Shown here piece after piece: positions 23,682 through 29,336 of a stretch of DNA of 29,336 bases (positions within the stretch are counted from its first letter, which is position 1; each line of letters starts with the position of its first letter). Made by a program: the position numbers and the translations under genes. This DNA comes from JADHUC01 sp964617665. Its GTDB lineage: Bacteria; Planctomycetota; Planctomycetia; Pirellulales; Pirellulaceae. The notes below the pieces were generated by a model. It had not been told where the DNA came from, made no database searches, and was given only the letters and a program-made list of their open reading frames with translations. The stretch is taken from NCBI GenBank assembly GCA_964617665.1, contig CAZUAH010000126.1, positions 1-29,336 of the forward strand. The letters are read 5' to 3'.

Positions 23682-25565
23682 ATGTCTGGTCGTAGCCGCC
23701 AAGCAATAGCAAGATGGCATCTTTCCATCGCTTCCGCGCTGCGCACTTCTTGGCAACATGGGCACGCCTTCACATGTGTCGCACTTGTCCTTTCCGTACT
23801 CGCGGGTTGTTCGCCATCGACAGGGAAAGCACCTAAATCGACTGCAAAGAGAGTTGAGCCAAGCGGCGAAGACTCGATCCCTGCCAAACAGCAGAAACCT
23901 CCAGCCTCGCCGCCATCCATTATGAAGGACGTGACGGACTCGATGGGCATTGACTTCGTCCATTTCAATCACATAACGGGCGAGTACATGCTGCCTGAGA
24001 TAACGGGATCCGGCGCTGCCCTTTTCGATTTCGACAACGATGGAGATCTCGATCTCTACTTGGTTCAAGGCGCGCTGCTGAAGCCCGAAGAGGATGCCCG
24101 GCCGGATGACTGGAATGGAAAATGGCCGCCGCATGATCGACTATATCGCAACGACCTGGTTGAGTCCGGTCGGCTCGGCTTCACCGATGTGACCAAGGAA
24201 AGTGGCATCGTCGCCGAACGATATGGAATGGGTGTGGCGTGCGCCGACTACGACAACGATGGATGGATAGACCTGTATGTCACGAACGTTGGCTCGAATC
24301 ACCTTTTCCGAAACAACGGCAACGGGACGTTCAGCGATGTTACCAAGAAGACGGGCACAGATGATACCACCTGGAGCACAAGTGCCTCGTTCTTCGACTA
24401 CGATCGGGACGGATACCTGGACTTGTTTGTGGCTAACTATGTGGCGTTCTCAGTCGACCTGAAGCGTCGTTGCTTTTCAAAGAGCAGCGCACGCGACTGG
24501 TGTGGGCCCGACGCCTATGACGCCAAGGTGGATCGCCTGCTGCACAACCGCGGCGATGGGACATTTGAAGACGTCACGGTCGACTCACGCATCAAAGAGG
24601 AATTCGGCGCCGGGCTGGGAGTCGTCTGTGCCGACTTCAACGAAGATGGCTGGACCGATATCTACGTGGCCAACGACGGCGATCCTAATCAGTTGTGGAT
24701 CAACGAACAAGGTACGGGCCGCTTCCGCGACGAGGCACTTTTGGCCGGTTCGGCCGTCAACAGCATGGGAAGGCCCGAAGCCGGGATGGGCGTGGACATC
24801 GGCGACTTTGATGGCGACGGGGATTTGGATATGTTCATGACGCATATTGATGCAGAATCCAATACCCTGTACGTCAACGTGGGAGATGGAATGTACGAAG
24901 ACCAGACGATCCAGTTCGGGCTCCACCTTCCCAGCTTGGCAAAGACCAGTTTCGGAACCGGCTTCTTCGATTACGACAACGACGGATGGCTTGACCTGTT
25001 GGCGTTGAACGGCGCGGTGTACGTCCTGGAAAACCTGCTCCGCAAGAAGGACCCCTACCCGCTCCATCAGCCCAATCAGCTCTATCACAACCAGGGCGGG
25101 ATGAAGTTCGTGGAAGTCACCGAGAAGGCCGGAGATGCTTTTCGCATTTCCGAGGTCAGTCGTGGTGCCGCGTTTGGCGACGTCGACAACGATGGTGACA
25201 TAGACATCGCGGTTTTGAACAATCGTGGCCGGGCTCGACTGATATTGAACCAAGTCGGCAACCAACAGAACTGGATTGGGCTGCGCGTGTTGGAGGACAA
25301 CGGCAAGCGGGACGCGTTGCATGCGCGCATCGAGGTCACCCGATCTGATGGAAAGGTGGTCTGGCGACGCGTCCGGTCCGACGGCGGCTACTGTTCATCC
25401 CACGATCCACGCGTGCTGGTAGGATTTGGCGATTATGAAGGTGTCGTCGCGGTACGGGTCCATTGGGCGAACGGCAACGTTCAGCAGTGGGAGAATCTAG
25501 ACACCGGGCGTTACTGGTTGTTGCAGCGAGAGCGGAAGGCAAAGGAAGTCGGAACGGAATCATGA
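23682..25565 (+). CDS. FG-GAP/VCBS-repeat lipoprotein with ASPIC/UnbV domain
   Basis: The protein is 627 aa. The signal peptide has a long n-region and a lipobox VLAGC (Cys43). Residues about 85-515 carry seven FG-GAP-like blades with calcium motifs of the form DFDNDGDLDLYLV, DYDNDGWIDLYVT and DFDGDGDLDMFMT, consistent with a beta-propeller of the integrin-alpha type. The C-terminus (about 530-620) is an ASPIC/UnbV domain (NWIGLRVLEDNG, RRVRSDGGYCSSHDPRVLVGFGD, VHWANGNVQQWENL). These proteins are exported and common in Planctomycetota; their biochemical role is not settled. The stop overlaps the next start (ATGA), so it is translationally coupled to the cytochrome-TPR protein. It lies only 14 bases after the BON gene and may belong to the same transcript. 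Confidence 0.9.
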   Translation: MSGRSRQAIARWHLSIASALRTSWQHGHAFTCVALVLSVLAGCSPSTGKAPKSTAKRVEPSGEDSIPAKQQKPPASPPSIMKDVTDSMGIDFVHFNHITGEYMLPEITGSGAALFDFDNDGDLDLYLVQGALLKPEEDARPDDWNGKWPPHDRLYRNDLVESGRLGFTDVTKESGIVAERYGMGVACADYDNDGWIDLYVTNVGSNHLFRNNGNGTFSDVTKKTGTDDTTWSTSASFFDYDRDGYLDLFVANYVAFSVDLKRRCFSKSSARDWCGPDAYDAKVDRLLHNRGDGTFEDVTVDSRIKEEFGAGLGVVCADFNEDGWTDIYVANDGDPNQLWINEQGTGRFRDEALLAGSAVNSMGRPEAGMGVDIGDFDGDGDLDMFMTHIDAESNTLYVNVGDGMYEDQTIQFGLHLPSLAKTSFGTGFFDYDNDGWLDLLALNGAVYVLENLLRKKDPYPLHQPNQLYHNQGGMKFVEVTEKAGDAFRISEVSRGAAFGDVDNDGDIDIAVLNNRGRARLILNQVGNQQNWIGLRVLEDNGKRDALHARIEVTRSDGKVVWRRVRSDGGYCSSHDPRVLVGFGDYEGVVAVRVHWANGNVQQWENLDTGRYWLLQRERKAKEVGTES

Positions 25566-28500
25566 AGAAACACACGTTGGTGATTACTACGCTGATCGTT
25601 GGTATCGGTCTGGGCGCCGGATGCGTGCTTGTGGCAACCCTGATCATGAAGAATGGCGAACAGGCGGAAGACGGCGCGGGAGCAGAGGGCCGGAAGCCGG
25701 TGACGCCGCCATCGACGCCCGACGGAGACTCGCCAACAGATCCAGGCGGACAATTGGCCGTTACGAGCGGAGCCGCGCCTGGCTATGTCAACGATCACGC
25801 GTGTGCTGAATGCCATCAGGAAATCTACGATTCATATCAGCAGGTGGGAATGGCCAACTCATTTTTCCGGCCGCGTCCCAACAAACTCGTCGAAGACTTC
25901 GACACCGCCGCGTTCGTTCACAAGCCATCTCAGCGCATGTATGAAATGACTCGGCGAGATGACGCCTTGTTCTTTTCACGTTGTCAATTGGACGAGGAGG
26001 GGAACCGAATCAATCAGTTTGAATGCCGAGTGGATTGGGTTCTTGGTTCCGGAAACCACGCTCGCCATTACCTCTACCAGACTGCCTCGGGCGAGTTGTA
26101 TCAACTGCCAGTCGCCTGGTATCCACAGGAGAAGCGCTGGGCCATGGCGCCCGGTTATGACAACCGATTTCACGAAGGTGTGTTGCGCCAAGTGCAGCGT
26201 GACTGTATGTTCTGCCATAACGCGTATCCGGATGTCCCGGAAGGAAGCGACGTGTATGCAGCATCGCACACGTTCCCCAAGCAGTTGCCCGAGGGTATCG
26301 GTTGCCAGCGCTGCCACGGCCCGGGGGCACAACACATTGTGGCGGCGAAAGCTGACGCAGATGCCGCCGAAGAACACCGTTCGATGATCGTTAACCCGGC
26401 GAATCTTGACACGCAACTGCGCAACGATGTGTGCAATCAGTGTCACTATCAGCCGTCGGTCACCTTGACGGGTCTACGGCGTTTGGGGAAGGCCGACTAC
26501 TCGTTTCGTCCGGGGCAGCCGCTGGCGGACTACCAGGTCGGAATAGACGTGGCCGAAAAGGAGAAGGAAGCCTCGGAGAGATTCGAAATTAATCACCACG
26601 CCTATCGCCTCCAACAAAGTCGCTGCTTCGCGGAAAGCGAAGGCCGTCTGGGATGCCTGACCTGCCACGACCCCCATCATCGAGTAGCTGCAGAGGACCG
26701 GGCAAGCCACTACCGTTCCGCTTGCGTCAAGTGCCACGCGTTAGATGACTGCACGCTGCGACCAGAGGACCACGAAAAGGTCAAAAACATTGACGTGCAC
26801 GATTGCGCTACGTGCCATATGCCAAAACGTCGCACGCAGGACGTGGTCCATGCCGTCATGACGGACCATTTCATCGGTCGTTCCCTGCCCAGCGGCGCAC
26901 AGTTGGCCGAGTTGCAGGAAACAAAGCCCGTTTTGAAAGACTTGGTGTTTACCGACCAGCAACAATCGACGGACGACGGAGGCAGCGATGTTTATCGCGC
27001 TGTGACCATGTTGCGACTGTCCAAGTTCAGCCATCCAGCGGCCGCAAATCAACTGGAGAACTTGCTCGCTACGCTCGATTTGTCCAACGTTGAACCGTAC
27101 CTGGATTTGACTATGGCACAGCTCAAGCAACGTCGCTATGCGGCGGCAGAACGCACAGCCGCTCTGACTTTGGAGAGATTCCCAAATCACCCGTTGGCTT
27201 TGGAGTGGCGCGGCGCGGCTTTCTTGTCCCTGGATAACAGCGAAGCCGCCGAAGAACAGCTTGGGAAGGCTCTAGAGTCCAAATCCGCCAGGGCCGAAGC
27301 CCACTACAATCTTGGCCTACTATTGCTCGGCGGCGAAAGGGCCGAAGAAGCCATCGAACGCCTGCAACGGGCCATCGAGATCCGACCCAACATGTCGCTT
27401 GCTTGGTTCTACCTGGGCAAAGCTCAACGAGAGCTGGGACGACAAGAGAAAGCGGTGGAGTCATTCCAGCGAACGCTACAGATTGAACCTGCCCACAGTC
27501 GCGCGTACCTCGAGTTGGGCCAGACGCTGATCGCCTTGGATCGGCATGACGAGGCACGTCGTTACTGGCAGCACGGCATCCAAGTGGCCGCCCAGCCGCA
27601 ACTGCTCATCGAGGCGCGTCAGAAAGCTGAGTTTTCAGCGATCAAGCCCATTCTCAGCGACGCCACCAGCGGGCCAATGCTGGCCCCTGTCCGCGACACC
27701 CTTGTTTCCATTCCCCTTCCCGATCTTACACGGCTCGAGGAGTCTGTGGCCAAACAGATTCAGGAATTCCTTGATTCGTTCGAGCGGTCAGCGTCCGAGA
27801 CGGCAGGCTCCGATAGCGCTCTGGCGGACGCCTACGGCACTCTCGGCCAGCTCTATCATGCTTACGAATTGTACGAAGCCGGCGAATGCTGCTACGTGAA
27901 TGCGATTCGGCTGGCGCCGAATGATCCTCGTGCTTACCATCTGATCGCAACACTGTACCAACAGGCAGGACAGTTGACCCACGCGAAAACGTATTTCGGA
28001 TTGTGCATTCAATTGAGCCCCGACAATGTGCCGGCCGTGGTTCGGCTGGGGACTGTCCAATTGCAGATGGATCAACTGGCCGATGCCCGCGATAGTTTTC
28101 AACGAGCATTGTCTATCGAATCTGAGTGCGCGGCCGCTCTGAACGGTTTGGGCGACGTGGCATTACGTGAGAAGAAATACGCCGAAGCCATCCCGCTATT
28201 CGAGGATGCCTTGAAACGCGTGCCGGGGGCAAACACGATTCACTACTCGTTGGCGATGGCGCACCGCGGTCTGGGTGATCTGGAGAAGGCAAAGAGTCAC
28301 TTGGAAAAGCGAGGTACCGTGGGCATTCGCCCCGTCGATCCGTTAGTCGATGCTTTGCCGCTACTGCTTCAGGGCGAACGCGTCTACTTGATTCGTGGCC
28401 GGATGGCGTTCAGCGCCGGGCGTTTCGGCGAGGCAGCCACCGCGTTCGCTAAAGCCGCGGAAGCAAACCCCGAAAGCGTCCCGGCACTGATTAATCTGGG

Positions 28501-29263
28501 TACGGCGCTCATTCAGTTGGGCAAAACCGATGAGGCGATCGAGCGATACCGCAAAGCGATTGAGTGTGATCCTAAGAACGTGACGGCCCACTACAACCTT
28601 GGTGCCTTGATGTCACAGAAGGGCGAGCACGAGCGCGCAGTCGAACATTTTCAACTCGTCGTGCAAGCCGCGCCTGGCGACCAAGTGGCCCGGCGGCTAT
28701 TAGCGGGTTCAATGCGGGAAGCCGGCAAATCAGACGAGGCTATCCAGCATCTGGAGCAGGTGATGACGGAAACGCCCGATGACGAGCCGGCTTTGATCGA
28801 CCTGTCTAACCTACTGGTCGAGATGCGCCAGTACAAGAAGGCTGTCGACCTGCTGGAAAAGGCACACGGCCGTTTTGCCGACCGCGGACGAACCGCGTAT
28901 GCGCTGGCGCGTCTGTTGGCCACTTGTCCGGACCTTACGCTACGCAACGGCGAACGTGCCGTCGAACTGGCCACGAAAATTGTTCAGGCTCAGCCCAAGC
29001 CGCAGCACATGGAAACGCTGGCCTTGGCACTTGCCGAAGCGGGACGCTGCAAAGAAGCGGCCACGATTCAGAAACAGCTCGTTGCCAAGGCCGAAGAACT
29101 CGGCAACGAAGAACTAGCCGCTCGGCTCAAAAAGGACTTGGTGCGGTACGAAAAAGGTAAGCCATGCCGTCCCGTGGTCGAGGCTGTCTCGGAGCAGGAA
29201 GAAAGCGGAGCCAATTCAAAGCCCACTAGCGCCAAAAGGACGGCACCCAAACCAGATGGCTAG
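25562..29263 (+). CDS. Heptahaem cytochrome c with long TPR array
   Basis: The protein is 1,233 aa from ATG 25562, overlapping the previous stop. A hydrophobic N-terminal anchor spans about 5-29; its GAGC is not a good lipobox. Residues 75-440 hold seven CxxCH haem sites at 81, 215, 248, 291, 365, 388 and 415 (first Cys), with additional His for axial ligation, ending CHMPKRRTQDVVHAVMTDHFI. This resembles the multihaem cytochrome c554-like group. Residues about 540-1200 form some 16 TPRs, an extended protein-binding superhelix. The fusion of haem module and TPR scaffold, coupled to an FG-GAP/ASPIC lipoprotein, suggests a periplasmic or surface electron-transfer complex. The electron donor and acceptor cannot be read from sequence. 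Confidence 0.92.
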   Translation: MKKHTLVITTLIVGIGLGAGCVLVATLIMKNGEQAEDGAGAEGRKPVTPPSTPDGDSPTDPGGQLAVTSGAAPGYVNDHACAECHQEIYDSYQQVGMANSFFRPRPNKLVEDFDTAAFVHKPSQRMYEMTRRDDALFFSRCQLDEEGNRINQFECRVDWVLGSGNHARHYLYQTASGELYQLPVAWYPQEKRWAMAPGYDNRFHEGVLRQVQRDCMFCHNAYPDVPEGSDVYAASHTFPKQLPEGIGCQRCHGPGAQHIVAAKADADAAEEHRSMIVNPANLDTQLRNDVCNQCHYQPSVTLTGLRRLGKADYSFRPGQPLADYQVGIDVAEKEKEASERFEINHHAYRLQQSRCFAESEGRLGCLTCHDPHHRVAAEDRASHYRSACVKCHALDDCTLRPEDHEKVKNIDVHDCATCHMPKRRTQDVVHAVMTDHFIGRSLPSGAQLAELQETKPVLKDLVFTDQQQSTDDGGSDVYRAVTMLRLSKFSHPAAANQLENLLATLDLSNVEPYLDLTMAQLKQRRYAAAERTAALTLERFPNHPLALEWRGAAFLSLDNSEAAEEQLGKALESKSARAEAHYNLGLLLLGGERAEEAIERLQRAIEIRPNMSLAWFYLGKAQRELGRQEKAVESFQRTLQIEPAHSRAYLELGQTLIALDRHDEARRYWQHGIQVAAQPQLLIEARQKAEFSAIKPILSDATSGPMLAPVRDTLVSIPLPDLTRLEESVAKQIQEFLDSFERSASETAGSDSALADAYGTLGQLYHAYELYEAGECCYVNAIRLAPNDPRAYHLIATLYQQAGQLTHAKTYFGLCIQLSPDNVPAVVRLGTVQLQMDQLADARDSFQRALSIESECAAALNGLGDVALREKKYAEAIPLFEDALKRVPGANTIHYSLAMAHRGLGDLEKAKSHLEKRGTVGIRPVDPLVDALPLLLQGERVYLIRGRMAFSAGRFGEAATAFAKAAEANPESVPALINLGTALIQLGKTDEAIERYRKAIECDPKNVTAHYNLGALMSQKGEHERAVEHFQLVVQAAPGDQVARRLLAGSMREAGKSDEAIQHLEQVMTETPDDEPALIDLSNLLVEMRQYKKAVDLLEKAHGRFADRGRTAYALARLLATCPDLTLRNGERAVELATKIVQAQPKPQHMETLALALAEAGRCKEAATIQKQLVAKAEELGNEELAARLKKDLVRYEKGKPCRPVVEAVSEQEESGANSKPTSAKRTAPKPDG

Positions 29264-29292
29264 AGCTTTGTCAGGCCTTAATCTTCGGGTAG

Positions 29293-29336
29293 GCCAGGAC
29301 CTGTCCTGGCAGACTTCACCAAGCCAGGACGGGTCC
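29293..29336. repeat. REP-like palindromic intergenic repeat, truncated by window edge
   Basis: GCCAGGAC-CT-GTCCTGGC (29293-29310) is a perfect 8-bp-arm palindrome. After 12 bases GCCAGGAC recurs (29323-29330), followed by GGGTCC, the start of a second hairpin. It lies 30 bases after the cytochrome gene. Twin hairpins with shared arms are typical of REP/BIME or small MITE elements; it may also serve as a terminator, though no T-tract is seen. Confidence 0.55.

Overview
The window looks like a chromosomal segment of a GC-moderate, diderm bacterium, most probably a member of the Planctomycetota (Pirellulales-like). This is an inference from gene content. Supporting features are a type II secretion (T2SS) operon with a very long secretin and an extra secretin-N-domain protein, a coupled FG-GAP/ASPIC-UnbV lipoprotein plus multihaem cytochrome c-TPR pair, and EF-hand lipoproteins. 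No rRNA, tRNA, CRISPR array, transposase or phage structural gene was found.

Region 1 (1-4844, minus strand) is a tandem array of at least three paralogous secreted proteins, the leftmost cut by the window edge. Each has a Sec signal peptide, a repetitive beta-rich body, and a C-terminal S74 (endosialidase-type) self-cleaving chaperone domain with a coiled-coil tail. The array has a repeat period of about 1.8-1.9 kb. The two complete genes are each followed by a near-identical intrinsic terminator. All three have a related leader of about 170 nt, with an inverted repeat (6-bp core) at nearly the same distance from each start codon.

Region 2 (4845-6138) is a divergent intergenic region, then a single lipoprotein whose periplasmic domain resembles the HesB/IscA fold but has lost every cluster-binding cysteine, then a strong hairpin/T-tract terminator.

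Region 3 (6139-23667, plus strand) is a T2SS operon with short spacers and many 4-bp stop/start overlaps. In order it encodes an EF-hand lipoprotein, a stand-alone secretin N0/N1 protein, the ATPase GspE, the platform protein GspF, pseudopilins G, H, I, J and K, a PilM/GspL-like protein, a GspM-like protein fused to a GspC/PilP-like C-terminal domain, a 1,235-residue GspD secretin, a small lipoprotein and a BON-domain exported protein. No prepilin peptidase (GspO) or separate GspC is present. Together these would build the inner-membrane platform, pseudopilus and outer-membrane channel.

Region 4 (23682-29263) continues on the same strand with an FG-GAP/ASPIC-UnbV lipoprotein translationally coupled to a heptahaem cytochrome c with about 16 TPRs. 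The window ends in a palindromic intergenic repeat that continues past the edge.
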